Part shown: positions 18,385-26,944 of the stretch, piece after piece
How positions within the stretch are numbered: position 1 is the first letter of the stretch
Layout: each line of letters opens with the position of its first letter
Assembly (NCBI RefSeq): GCF_050946515.1
Contig: NZ_JBMNUX010000001.1
Span: 124,001-188,000 of the forward strand
Origin: Tractidigestivibacter sp050946515
Lineage (GTDB): Bacteria > Actinomycetota > Coriobacteriia > Coriobacteriales > Atopobiaceae
Direction: 5' to 3'
Length of the DNA stretch: 64,000 nucleotides
Program-made: the position numbers and the translations under genes
The notes under the pieces: generated by a model
Databases searched by the model: none
What the model was told of the DNA's origin: nothing
The model's input: only the letters and a program-made list of their open reading frames with translations

Positions 18385-18407
18385 CCAATCGGAATGTCCC
18401 CCGCTCG

Positions 18408-18438
18408 GCGCCCCCGGTCTTATCCGGGGGCGCTTTTT
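18408..18438 (+). terminator. Terminator after GcvT2
   Basis: GCGCCCCCGG, loop TCTTA, then TCCGGGGGCGC and five T residues. Strong intrinsic terminator. Confidence 0.85.
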
Positions 18439-18479
18439 CATGTCAATAGCCGATTATTGCCACTTGTGTTGCCGACTGT

Positions 18480-18679
18480 GCAACTCCTGGGATCAATGGT
18501 TGCAGTTGAGCGAGTTATGTATGGGTTTGGAGCCTAGTCGCCAAAGTTGCCCCGGAAGAGGAGGGAAAAATGCCTGTTGGGCGCCGTCCTTAGGCGGTGG
18601 CGCGGGCTCCGGGCTGCTCCGGCGCTTGGAAAATCCATACATAACTTGCTCAACTGCAACGATTGGTCTGCAGAGTTGC
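18480..18679. repeat. 200 bp palindromic element, family B copy 3
   Basis: Begins GCAAC (18480) and ends GTTGC (18679). Arms GTTGCAGTTGAGCGAGTTAT (from 18499) and the mirrored form ending 18660. The approximately 20 bases outside the arms are also mirrored (GCAACTC and CAAT on the left, ATTGG and GAGTTGC on the right), so the terminal inverted repeats are close to 50 bp. The centre is the reverse complement of copy 1. It sits between GcvT2 and LysR3. Confidence 0.85.
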
Positions 18680-18765
18680 GGCGAGAGCCGCGAGACCATC
18701 TGCAACGCCTCCCCGCTCGGGCTATCATCAGGTGAGGTTCGGTCCTTTCGCGGATTGGAGGGGCA

Positions 18766-19635
18766 ATGGACATCCAGATGATGCGCGAGTTCGTGCGCTT
18801 GGCGGAGACTCTCAACTTCACGAGGACCGCCAAGGAGTTCTACATTGCGCAGCCCACCCTCAGCCGTCATCTTTCAGCCATAGAGTCCGAGCTCGGCTCC
18901 ACGCTTCTTCTGCGCTCGACGCACGAGGTCGAGCTCACCGAAGCAGGGAAGGCCGCCTACCGCCATCTCAAGGGAATCGTCGAGAGCTACGACGAGATGG
19001 AGCGCGAGGTGGCCGCCGTTACCGCTGGCGCAACAGGTTCGTTCACGCTTGGCTTTCTCTACTATGGTGGCATGAGCTATATGCGCGACGGGCTCGAACG
19101 CTTCTCGGCTGCCTACCCAAACGTGAAGATCCGCTTCCTCTCTCAGCAGCCCTATCAGGTCTTCGAGTCGCTTGAGAACGGTGAAGAGGATGTCGGGCTT
19201 GCCTTCTATACCCCCGACATGGACGAGAAGAAATGGGAGTTCGTGCCCGTTCATAATTGCAAGCTTTATGCCTTCTGCCGTGACGATGACCCTCTAGCCG
19301 AAAAGACCATCGCAGACTTCTCGGACCTCGAGGGAAGAGACGTCGTCCTCACCGAAGTCGACGAATGGTACAACCGCGGTATCGTTTCGGTGCTTGAGCT
19401 CGAGGGCGTCGATGCGCATCCGATAAAGGCATGCAACCAGATTGACCTCTTCCAGTCAGCGGTGGCTGACACCCACGGGGTTCTCCTCATGACGGGGCAC
19501 CTTCCCTGCGAGCCGGGAAGCGGAATCGCGATCGTTCCTCTTCGCCACGGACGCGGGCGCTTTCAGATGGGCTTCTATAGCAAGCGGACGGAACGCGACG
19601 TCTGTGTAGAGAACTTTCTTCGCCAGTGGCGATAG
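18766..19635 (+). CDS. LysR-family regulator 3
   Basis: A 289-residue LysR regulator, a close paralog of LysR2: the first 14 residues (MDIQMMREFVRLAE) are identical and the effector domain keeps GGMSYMRDGLERF and LSQQPYQVFESLENG. Differences cluster in the effector pocket region, so the ligand may differ. GGAGGGGC precedes ATG 18766. GcvT3 lies 180 bp downstream with a 10 bp palindrome (CGTGGCCACG, 19741-19750) between them. Confidence 0.88.
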   Translation: MDIQMMREFVRLAETLNFTRTAKEFYIAQPTLSRHLSAIESELGSTLLLRSTHEVELTEAGKAAYRHLKGIVESYDEMEREVAAVTAGATGSFTLGFLYYGGMSYMRDGLERFSAAYPNVKIRFLSQQPYQVFESLENGEEDVGLAFYTPDMDEKKWEFVPVHNCKLYAFCRDDDPLAEKTIADFSDLEGRDVVLTEVDEWYNRGIVSVLELEGVDAHPIKACNQIDLFQSAVADTHGVLLMTGHLPCEPGSGIAIVPLRHGRGRFQMGFYSKRTERDVCVENFLRQWR

Positions 19636-19817
19636 GGCTCCGGCGTCTTATGCATCGCAATGCAGCCGGTGCATGATTTCAGACGGAGACGTCATTACGC
19701 AGGACGAGAAATGCGGTCTAAGCTGTTGCCAAACAGGGATCGTGGCCACGTCACCCTTCTACTAAATGTCGAGCTATGCCAAGCGCTAGCTTGCGTCATT
19801 CATAGGGAGGACGAACC

Positions 19818-21158
19818 ATGTTTGCTCCAGACGGCAACATCTGCAAAGACGCCGCTCTTCTGCTGAACCTGCACGGGCACGGGTACCTTCCATTCGTTTA
19901 TACCGGTCCGAAGGACGAGCTTCTGGCCTGCCGGAAGACCGCTTGGCTGGGCACGTTCCTCAACATCAGCCCGGTCTACGACGTCTCTGGTCCCGACCTG
20001 GTGAAGCTGCTGAACAAGGTCACCGTGAACCGCGACTACGCCAAGCTCAAGGTCGGCAAGTCGCGCCATGCGATCTTCTGCGACGACAAGGGTCGCATGC
20101 TTGCCGACGGTGTCCTCATGCGCCTTTCCGAGACCCACTATCGCAGCTATTGGCTGGCGCCCGTGCTCGCGTACTACGTTGAGGTCGCCGCCAAGGAGTG
20201 GGGGATGGGCGTGACTGGCAAATGGGTCACCGACGACTTCTTCCTGCAGATCGACGGCCCCAAGTCGCTCGAGATCATGGAGCACGCGTGCCATGAGGAC
20301 CTGCACGACCTCAAGTTCGCGCAGAACAAGGCCGTCGAGATCGCCGGCGTCCCCTGTACGATTCACCGCCTGGGCATGAGCGGCGCGCTCGCCTATGAGA
20401 TGCACGGCCCCTCCGACAAGGTCGAGGACGTCTTTGGCGCCATCGTCGAGGCGGGGGAGCCCTACGGTCTTCGGAAGCTGGGCTTCAGCAACTACTGTCA
20501 CAACCACACGCAGGGCGGCTATCCCAACCAGTGGATCCACTTCTGGTATCCGACCGCCTCGAACGGCGAGGGCATGAAGAAGTACTGCACCGAGCACGAC
20601 GTGGGCTATCCCAAGGCGACGCGCTACCCGTTCTTCGGCAGCGCGGCAGACGACCCCGAGAACGCCTTCGTCACCCCTTACGACGTGGGGTGGGACTACC
20701 TCATCAACTGGGACCACGACTTCATTGGCAAGGAAGCTCTGGCGGCCATCGACAAGAACCCACCGCGCAAGCCCGTCACGCTGGAGTGGAACCTCGAGGA
20801 CGTGGGACGCGCCTATGCTGACCTGCTTGCCAACCCCGCCTGGCACCCGGTGGACGACATCACTTCGACGGGCGATGGCGGCGAGTCGCCGTTCGTGATG
20901 AGCAAGGTCATGAAGGCCGGCGAGATGGTTGGCGTCGCAACTGGCCGCTCCAAGGACTTCTATCACAACAAGATGATTTCGCTTTGCTGGCTCAAGCGCG
21001 ACCTTGCGGTCGATGGCACCGAGGTCGAGGTCGTCTGGGGTACCAACCCCGCGGCTCAGGTGACGATCCGCGCGACGGTCGCGCCGTTCCCGTACTACAG
21101 CGGCGAGTACCGCAACGAGAACTTTGACGTTGAGAAGATTCCGCACTACGAGGGATAA
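19818..21158 (+). CDS. GcvT-like THF methyltransferase/demethylase 3
   Basis: A 446-residue GcvT-fold protein, the shortest of the ten because its N-terminus is trimmed. Visible are VYTGPKDELLACRKTAWLG (27-45) in place of the usual TGWRDE segment, VSGPDLVKLLNKV, GKSRHAIFCDDKGRM, Asp97 at the conserved acid position, LGMSGALAYEMHG, and DVGWDYLINWDHDFIGKEAL. The change of TGWRDE to TGPKDE and HNHTQGGYPNQW in the middle mark a different substrate class from GcvT1 and 2. GGGAGGACG precedes ATG 19818. Probably regulated by LysR3. Confidence 0.84.
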   Translation: MFAPDGNICKDAALLLNLHGHGYLPFVYTGPKDELLACRKTAWLGTFLNISPVYDVSGPDLVKLLNKVTVNRDYAKLKVGKSRHAIFCDDKGRMLADGVLMRLSETHYRSYWLAPVLAYYVEVAAKEWGMGVTGKWVTDDFFLQIDGPKSLEIMEHACHEDLHDLKFAQNKAVEIAGVPCTIHRLGMSGALAYEMHGPSDKVEDVFGAIVEAGEPYGLRKLGFSNYCHNHTQGGYPNQWIHFWYPTASNGEGMKKYCTEHDVGYPKATRYPFFGSAADDPENAFVTPYDVGWDYLINWDHDFIGKEALAAIDKNPPRKPVTLEWNLEDVGRAYADLLANPAWHPVDDITSTGDGGESPFVMSKVMKAGEMVGVATGRSKDFYHNKMISLCWLKRDLAVDGTEVEVVWGTNPAAQVTIRATVAPFPYYSGEYRNENFDVEKIPHYEG

Positions 21159-21177
21159 GCAGCTAGCTTTCTGGCTT

Positions 21178-21218
21178 GGCGCCCCTCCGAGCACCCGCTC
21201 GAGGGGCGCCTCTCTCTT
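21178..21218 (+). terminator. Terminator after GcvT3
   Basis: GGCGCCCCTC pairs with GAGGGGCGCC across 13 bases, followed by TCTCTCTT. Confidence 0.7.
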
Positions 21219-21266
21219 GTCGCGACAAGCATTGGGAGCGCTTTCGTGATAGCCATCGTGATCATC

Positions 21267-21468
21267 GCAACCTTTTGCGGCAACCGTTGCAGTTGAGCGA
21301 GTTATGTATAGGTTTTTCGCGTCATGGTGCCGGGGGCGTTGCCGACCTGAAGGGAAAATGCCTGTTGACCGCCACGGACGGGGCGTCGCCAGAGATTCCG
21401 GGTGGAACCTTGACCCGTGAAATCCATACATAACTTGCTCAACTGCAACCATTGGTCTAAAGAATTGC
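21267..21468. repeat. 202 bp palindromic element, family B copy 4
   Basis: GCAAC at 21267, left arm GTTGCAGTTGAGCGAGTTAT from 21286, right arm ending GCAAC at 21449, and ATTGC at 21464-21468. The centre keeps the block AAAATGCCTGTTG found in copy 3 in the same direction. It lies just after the GcvT3 terminator. Confidence 0.82.
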
Positions 21469-21984
21469 ATCAATGCTTCTGCGTTGCGGGCGGGAAGCCC
21501 ATTTTTCAAGGCTTGTGGTTGGAGCATGTTCGAGTTGAGCGGATAGAGTCCGCAGAGTCTGTCGCACTGCGAACATTGCCGCCGTCGGGGCTGAGCGATG
21601 ACGGCATGCATCTTTTCGTAAAGCGAGGCTGATTAGCCGCCTGTTCGCTATTCGCAAAATGCATGTTGCGTTTCGAAAGACGAATTTCATTTTTGATGGC
21701 CGCCCGCGTAAGCTTGTCTTAGTCAGTTCATGCGAGGGCGGCCGCAAACCTCCTGTCATTTGTTCCGAATTTCTTGGCAGGCTTTGGGCGGTTCTCACAT
21801 GTTCGCGGAACGAGACGCTTTCTAGAATGGGGAGCGTAACGTTGAGGGCGGTGAGTGGAAACATGCCAGTTATTGGGTATGTCGGCCAGCAATTCCGTGC
21901 TCTAGCATGAGTTTTCGAAGGTCAAAGATTCAGGGTTTCGGTTTCAAAGGGACGAGAAGGACCACAAGAAAAGGAGATTCTGCA
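21469..21984. other. Intergenic stretch before fhs, nothing recognised
   Basis: About 515 bases. It has a purine-rich segment directly before fhs with the ribosome site AAAAGGAG, and a GGCCGCCCGCG to CGAGGGCGGCC imperfect inverted pair (21699-21743). I searched by eye for a tetrahydrofolate or SAM riboswitch core and did not find one. Short open frames here lack plausible codon use or ribosome sites. Confidence 0.4.
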
Positions 21985-23658
21985 ATGGCAAAGTCAGACA
22001 TCGAAATTGCACAGGAAGCCGAGGAGCGAGCGCTCCCCATCGCCGACGTCGCCAAGAAGGCCGGCCTCACGCCCGATATGCTCGTTCCGTATGGCTACGA
22101 CAAGGCCAAGGTCGACATCAACTCGCTTAAGGACAAGCCCGCCAAGGCCAAGCTGGTCCTCGTGACTGCAATCAACCCGACGCCTGCCGGCGAAGGCAAG
22201 ACCACCACGTCCGTCGGCCTGTCCGACGCCCTGTGGGCGATCGGCAAGAAGACGATGCTCTGCCTGCGCGAGCCCTCACTCGGTCCCGTCTTCGGCATCA
22301 AGGGCGGCGCTGCCGGCGGCGGCTATGCCCAGGTCATCCCGATGGAGGACATTAACCTTCACTTCACCGGCGACTTCCACGCCATCGGCGCTGCCAACAA
22401 CCTCTGCGCCGCCATGCTCGACAACCACATCAAGCAGGGCAACGCCTTGAACATCGACCCGCGCCGCATCGTCTGGAAGCGCGTCGTCGACATGAACGAC
22501 CGCCAGCTCCGTTCCGTCGTCGACGGCCTTGGCGGCGTCGCCAACGGCATGCCGCGCCAGGACGGCTTTGACATCACTGTCGCCTCCGAGGTCATGGCCT
22601 GCTTCTGCCTGGCCACTGACCTCATGGACCTCAAGGCGCGCCTGTCTCGCATGGTCATCGCCTACACCTACGACAGAAAGCCGGTTACCGTCGCCGACAT
22701 CCACGCCGAGGGCGCTATGACCGCACTTCTCAAGGACGCCATCAAGCCTAACCTGGTCCAGACCCTCGAGGGAAACCCCGCCTTCGTCCACGGCGGCCCG
22801 TTCGCCAACATCGCCCACGGCTGCAACTCCGTCGAGGCCACCAGCACGGCCATGAAGCTCGCCGACTACGTCGTCACCGAGGCTGGCTTCGGCGCTGACC
22901 TTGGCGCCGAGAAGTTCGTCGACATCAAGTGCCGCGCGCTGGGCACCCAGCCTTCCGCCGTCGTCCTCGTCGCGACCGTCCGCGCCCTCAAGTACAACGG
23001 CGGCGTCGCCAAGGCCGACCTCACCAAGGAGAACCTCGAGGCCGTCGAGAAGGGCCTGCCCAACCTGCTCCGCCACGTCTCGAACATCAAGGACGTCTGG
23101 GGTCTTCCTGTCGTCGTCGCCATCAACGCGTTCCCGACCGACACCGAGGCGGAGCTCAAGCTCGTCGAGGACAAGTGCCACGAGCTCGGCGTCAACGTCG
23201 TTCTCTCCGAGGTGTGGGCGAAGGGCTCCGAGGGCGGCAAGGCGCTGGCCGAGGAGGTCGTGCGCCTCTGCGAGCAGCCGTCCAAGATGAGCTACACCTA
23301 TGAGCTCGACCAGCCGCTCGAGGCCAAGATCGAGGCCATCGCCAAGCGCATCTATCACGCCGACGGCGTCGACTACACGCCCGCTGCCAAGAAGCAGCTT
23401 AAGCAGCTCGAGGACCTCGGCTATGGGAACCTGCCGATCTGCATGGCCAAGACCCAGTACTCCTTCACCGACGACCAGCACAAGCTGGGCGCTCCCGAGG
23501 GCTTCCGCATCACGGTCCGCAACGTCAAGGTCTCCGCTGGCGCCGGTTTCGTCGTGGCGCTCACGGGCGACATCATGACGATGCCGGGTCTCCCCAAGGT
23601 GCCTGCCGCCGAGAAGATCGACGTCACGCCTGAGGGCAAGATCGTCGGACTGTTCTAG
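21985..23658 (+). CDS. fhs: Formate-tetrahydrofolate ligase
   Basis: A 557-residue 10-formyl-THF synthetase, normal length for the family. It interconverts formate, ATP and THF with 10-formyl-THF, ADP and phosphate. The nucleotide-binding loop TPAGEGKTTTSVGL is at 66-79, and REPSLGPVFGIKGGAAGGGYAQV, FHAIGAANNL and GFGADLGAEKF are standard motifs. ATG 21985 is preceded by AAAAGGAG. In this setting, beside FolD, FchA and a formate channel, it could run in the ATP-forming direction, turning methyl-derived formyl-THF into formate. It is in the same direction as fchA but separated by 207 bp and a hairpin. Confidence 0.97.
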   Translation: MAKSDIEIAQEAEERALPIADVAKKAGLTPDMLVPYGYDKAKVDINSLKDKPAKAKLVLVTAINPTPAGEGKTTTSVGLSDALWAIGKKTMLCLREPSLGPVFGIKGGAAGGGYAQVIPMEDINLHFTGDFHAIGAANNLCAAMLDNHIKQGNALNIDPRRIVWKRVVDMNDRQLRSVVDGLGGVANGMPRQDGFDITVASEVMACFCLATDLMDLKARLSRMVIAYTYDRKPVTVADIHAEGAMTALLKDAIKPNLVQTLEGNPAFVHGGPFANIAHGCNSVEATSTAMKLADYVVTEAGFGADLGAEKFVDIKCRALGTQPSAVVLVATVRALKYNGGVAKADLTKENLEAVEKGLPNLLRHVSNIKDVWGLPVVVAINAFPTDTEAELKLVEDKCHELGVNVVLSEVWAKGSEGGKALAEEVVRLCEQPSKMSYTYELDQPLEAKIEAIAKRIYHADGVDYTPAAKKQLKQLEDLGYGNLPICMAKTQYSFTDDQHKLGAPEGFRITVRNVKVSAGAGFVVALTGDIMTMPGLPKVPAAEKIDVTPEGKIVGLF

Positions 23659-23673
23659 TCAGTCTGACCTGAG

Positions 23674-23740
23674 GGGCTCCCGGCGCTTCCCTCGAGGCGT
23701 GCGCTGCGCGAAAACGCCTCTTCGGAAGTGCCGGGAGCCC
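23674..23740. terminator. Long stem-loop between fhs and fchA
   Basis: GGGCTCCCGGCGCTTCC pairs with GGAAGTGCCGGGAGCCC, with a second small hairpin (GAGGCG and CGCCTC) in the loop. No T tract follows, so termination may be partial and allow read-through into fchA. Confidence 0.55.
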
Positions 23741-23865
23741 GAGGGCAACGTGGTAGGAACAGGTGCGGAGAAATCAAGCCTTAGTTGAGAATCTCCTCGG
23801 TGGGCACCTTGGGTGACCACCGGGCGGAACTACCTTTTTTCTTTTTCTGTGAGGGGGACGTGGTC

Positions 23866-24501
23866 GTGGCGGATACGAAACTGATGGATGAGTCGGGCAC
23901 AGAGTTTGCGGCCGACCTTGCCGCGAAGAAGTCGGTGCCTGGAGGCGGCGGCGCTGCTGCCTACGTTGGCGCACTTGCCGCGGCACTCTGTTCGATGGTC
24001 GGCAACTTCACTACGGGAAAGAAGCGCTACGCCGCCTACGAGGACGACGTCAAGCGCATGATGGACGAGGCAGAGAAGGTCCGCGTGCGTCTCGTCGAGC
24101 TCGTGGACGAGGATGCCGCGGCGTTCTATCCGCTCTCGAAGGCCTATTCGATTCCCAAGGAGGACCCGACGCGCGCCGAGGTCCTGGAGCGCGAGACCAA
24201 GAACGCCTGCCAGGGACCCGTCGAGATGATGCGCCAAATCTGCAAGGCGATCGAGCTTCTCGAGGAAATGGGCGAGAAGGGCTCGCGGATGCTCCTTTCC
24301 GACGTTGGCTGCGGCGCGCTCTTTGCTCGCGCCGCGCTTGAGGCCGCAAGCCTCAACGTGTTCGTCAACACCAAGAGCCTGAAGGACCGCCCCTACGCCG
24401 AGAGCCTCGAGGCAGAGTGCGACCGCATGCTCGACGAGTATATCCCGCGTGCCGAGGCCGTCGAGACTAAGGTCATGGACCACATCCGGGGAAGGAAGTA
24501 G
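23866..24501 (+). CDS. fchA: Methenyl-THF cyclohydrolase, FTCD-C/FchA family
   Basis: A 211-residue all-helical protein of the formiminotransferase-cyclodeaminase C-terminal family, as in clostridial FchA, which hydrolyses 5,10-methenyl-THF to 10-formyl-THF. The family signature SVPGGGGAAAYVGALAAAL lies at about 23-42, and the ARAALEAASLNVFVNTKSL stretch near the C-terminus. No formiminotransferase domain is attached. The start is GTG, 23866, placed 8 bases after GAGGGGG; GTG 23860 is possible. The stop is two bases before folD, so the two are translationally close. Together they would give two cyclohydrolases, FchA and the bifunctional FolD. Confidence 0.88.
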   Translation: MADTKLMDESGTEFAADLAAKKSVPGGGGAAAYVGALAAALCSMVGNFTTGKKRYAAYEDDVKRMMDEAEKVRVRLVELVDEDAAAFYPLSKAYSIPKEDPTRAEVLERETKNACQGPVEMMRQICKAIELLEEMGEKGSRMLLSDVGCGALFARAALEAASLNVFVNTKSLKDRPYAESLEAECDRMLDEYIPRAEAVETKVMDHIRGRK

Positions 24502-24503
24502 CA

Positions 24504-25358
24504 ATGGCAGAGCTTCTTAAGGGCGCGCCTGTCGCAAAGGCGCTGACCCAGAAGGTGGCCGAGCGCTCTTCTGCGCTGGTCGAGAAGGGCGTCACGCCCA
24601 AGCTGGCAATCCTTCGCGTGGGCGAGCGCGAGGACGACCTCTCCTATGAGCGAGGCGCCACCAAGCGCGCCGAGAAGGCTGGCGTCGCCATCGAGAAGAT
24701 CGTTCTTCCTGCCGACTGCACGCAGGATCAGCTCATGGACGCAATCAAGCACATCAACTCTGACAGCTCGATTCACGGATGCCTCATGTTTCGTCCGCTG
24801 CCAAAGACGCTTGACGAGGCGGCTGCCTGCGCGGCGCTTGACCCCGCCAAGGACGTCGACGGCATCACGGAGGGCTCGCTTTACGGAGTCTTCGCGAACC
24901 GTCCCGTCGGCTTCCCGCCTTGCACGGCTGAGGCCGTCGTTGCCCTTCTCGAGCACTACGGCTACGAGCTTCGCGGCGCTGACGTTACCGTCGTCGGTCG
25001 CTCGCTCGTGATCGGCAAGCCCGTCTCGATGATGCTCCAGGCGAAGAACGCGACCGTCACGATGTGCCATACCAAGACGCGCGACCTCGCGGCCCATTGC
25101 AAGGCAGCTGACATAGTGGTTGCAGCAGCGGGCCATGCCAAGACCGTGGGAGCCGACGCGCTGCGCGAGGGCCAAGTCGTCATTGACGTGGGCATCAACT
25201 GGGACGCGGAGGCCGGCAAGCTCGTCGGAGACGTCGATTTTGACGCCGCTGAGCCCATCGTATCTGCTATCACCCCGGTTCCTGGCGGCGTTGGGTCCGT
25301 GACGACCGCCATTCTCTGCAAGCATGTCGTTGACGCAGCCGAGAGGACGCTCGCATGA
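24504..25358 (+). CDS. folD: Bifunctional methylene-THF dehydrogenase/methenyl-THF cyclohydrolase
   Basis: A 284-residue FolD, normal length. It oxidises 5,10-methylene-THF with NAD(P)+ and hydrolyses methenyl-THF. The catalytic-lysine segment is DDLSYERGATKRAEKAGV, the variant seen in acetogens and other anaerobes instead of the YVxxK of E. coli. Also visible are PLPK, PAKDVDG, PCTAEAVV, VVGRSLVIGKPVSMML and TPVPGGVGSVTTA. Start ATG 24504 after GGGGAAGGAAG. Its TGA overlaps the ATG of the formate channel gene (ATGA), showing tight coupling of C1 oxidation to export. Confidence 0.95.
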   Translation: MAELLKGAPVAKALTQKVAERSSALVEKGVTPKLAILRVGEREDDLSYERGATKRAEKAGVAIEKIVLPADCTQDQLMDAIKHINSDSSIHGCLMFRPLPKTLDEAAACAALDPAKDVDGITEGSLYGVFANRPVGFPPCTAEAVVALLEHYGYELRGADVTVVGRSLVIGKPVSMMLQAKNATVTMCHTKTRDLAAHCKAADIVVAAAGHAKTVGADALREGQVVIDVGINWDAEAGKLVGDVDFDAAEPIVSAITPVPGGVGSVTTAILCKHVVDAAERTLA

Positions 25359-26170
25359 GTTCCGCCACGATCACGGCAACGCTCAGCCCCGCGCAAATCG
25401 AGAAGAAGTCGGAGGACGTAGCCGTTTCCAAGACCACCTCGAGCAACGCTTCTGCGTTTGCGCTGGCACTTCTCGCGGGAGCGTTCATCGGCATTGGCGC
25501 CACGTTCATGCTGGTTGTGAAGGCGGATTCGTCGCTGCCGTTTGCGGTGTCCACGCTGCTGGGCGGGTTCTCGTTTCTCGTTGGGCTCTTTTTGGTGCTC
25601 GCCGCAGGCGCCGAGCTCTTTACGGGCGACTGCCTCATGGTGATGGGACCGCTCTCCGGCAAGGTTTCGTGGGGTCGCGTGGTGCCGCGCATGGCACTTG
25701 TCTATGTGGGAAACCTGTGCGGCAGCCTGCTTATGGCGCTTCTCGTTTTGGGCGCTGGCACCGCGGGGCTCAACGGCGGCGCTCTTGGCCAGGCGGCCGT
25801 CTCCGTCGCCACGGGGAAAGTCTCGATGGGGTGGTGGACCATCTTCTTCCGCGGCATCTTGTGCAACATGCTGGTATGCCTAGCGGTCTGGATTGGCAAC
25901 TCTGCCACCTCGGTCACCGATCGCTTCTTTGCGGCGCTCATGCCCATCATGGCGTTCATCAGCTGTGGGTTCGAGCACTGCGTGGCAAACATGTTCTTCT
26001 TGCCTTACGCTTGCATGCTTGAGGCTGCTGGAGTTGCCTCTGGCAGCGTGAACGTTGGGGGAGTTCTGTACAATCTTTCCGCCTCGACGGCTGGGAACAT
26101 CGTTGGCGGTATGGTGCTGGTTGGCGTCGCCTACTGGGTGGCGTACGGAAGGGCCAGCAAGAAGGGATAG
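25355..26170 (+). CDS. focA: FNT-family formate channel
   Basis: A 271-residue inner-membrane protein with six predicted helices of the formate-nitrite transporter family. Visible are LAGAFIGIGATFMLVV, LFTGDCLMVMGPLSGKVSWG, NLCGSLLMALLV, GILCNMLVCLAVWIG and FISCGFEHCVANMFF, which match FNT repeat motifs including the conserved histidine after GFEH. The name focA is given by context: its start overlaps folD and it lies with fhs and fchA, so formate is the expected substrate. A nitrite or hydrosulfide role is less likely here. Two bases separate it from folE. Confidence 0.85.
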   Translation: MSSATITATLSPAQIEKKSEDVAVSKTTSSNASAFALALLAGAFIGIGATFMLVVKADSSLPFAVSTLLGGFSFLVGLFLVLAAGAELFTGDCLMVMGPLSGKVSWGRVVPRMALVYVGNLCGSLLMALLVLGAGTAGLNGGALGQAAVSVATGKVSMGWWTIFFRGILCNMLVCLAVWIGNSATSVTDRFFAALMPIMAFISCGFEHCVANMFFLPYACMLEAAGVASGSVNVGGVLYNLSASTAGNIVGGMVLVGVAYWVAYGRASKKG

Positions 26171-26172
26171 CC

Positions 26173-26796
26173 ATGGCTTCCGAGGATGAGAACAGGATTT
26201 ATGACCCCATGACGGACGTCACCTATGGCGACATCGACAAGCCGCGCCTTGAGGCAGCCGTCCGCGAGCTCCTTTACGCAATTGGCGAGGACCCCGACCG
26301 ACCTGGCCTTCAGGGCACTCCCGACCGCGTAGCGCGCGCGTTTGCCGAGGTCACGGCTGGTTATCACGAGGATCCTGCCGCTCATCTGCGCAAGCAGTTC
26401 CAGGAGGACCACAACCAGGACATGGTCATCGTGCGCGACATCCCGTTCTCAAGCCTGTGCGAGCACCACATTCTGCCTTTCGTCGGCAAGGCGAACGTGG
26501 CCTACATTCCCAGGGCAGGAAGGATCACCGGTCTTTCCAAGATTGCGCGCTGCGTCACTGGCTACGCCCATCGGCTGCAGCTTCAGGAGCGCCTGACCAC
26601 GGAGGTTGCCGACGCGCTCGTGCGCGAGCTCGACCCGCTTGGCGTGCTTGTCGTGATCGAGGCCGAGCATACGTGCATGACCATCCGCGGGATACGCGCA
26701 GCAGGGGCGAAGACCGTCACGTCTGCCGTCCGCGGCGTCCTCAAGGACGACCCGCGCACTCGCGCCGAGGCGCTCGACCTCTTGGGGCTCAAGTAG
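26173..26796 (+). CDS. folE: GTP cyclohydrolase I
   Basis: A 207-residue type I GTP cyclohydrolase that makes 7,8-dihydroneopterin triphosphate, the first step of folate synthesis. The zinc ligands Cys96, the His of CEHHILPF and Cys168 in EAEHTCMTIRG are present, with the family stretches GLSKIARCVTGYAHRLQLQERL and TVTSAVRGVLKDDPRTRAEAL. Last gene of fchA-folD-focA-folE, with a terminator at 26811. Its presence suggests that folate cofactor supply is raised together with C1 flux through the demethylases. No other folate synthesis gene is in the window. Confidence 0.95.
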   Translation: MASEDENRIYDPMTDVTYGDIDKPRLEAAVRELLYAIGEDPDRPGLQGTPDRVARAFAEVTAGYHEDPAAHLRKQFQEDHNQDMVIVRDIPFSSLCEHHILPFVGKANVAYIPRAGRITGLSKIARCVTGYAHRLQLQERLTTEVADALVRELDPLGVLVVIEAEHTCMTIRGIRAAGAKTVTSAVRGVLKDDPRTRAEALDLLGLK

Positions 26797-26810
26797 GGCA
26801 TCCGCGTTGT

Positions 26811-26835
26811 CGAGCGGGTTTCCGCTTGAGTTTTT
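26811..26835 (+). terminator. Terminator of the folate operon
   Basis: CGAGCGG pairs with CCGCTTG (one G-T pair, loop GTTT), then AGTTTTT. Confidence 0.65.
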
Positions 26836-26944
26836 GTCCTCTCCTTCGCAAGCCCCGTGTCGCGATGGTTTCTCGAAGCCTTCGTGGCAGGGGGCTTGTC
26901 GTCTCTGCGGTTTGATTCTTTGCAGGCGGAAGGGAAGGGCTCTA

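Noticed and set aside
12557..21468. Definite phase-variable promoter switch
   Set aside because: The opposite inner orientation of copies 1 and 3 would allow it, but the flanks are part of the symmetrical ends, no recombinase gene is in the window, and no promoter could be fixed inside; it is kept only as a hypothesis.
21469..21984. Tetrahydrofolate riboswitch before fhs
   Set aside because: No conserved core could be matched by eye. An Infernal search with the THF families would decide.
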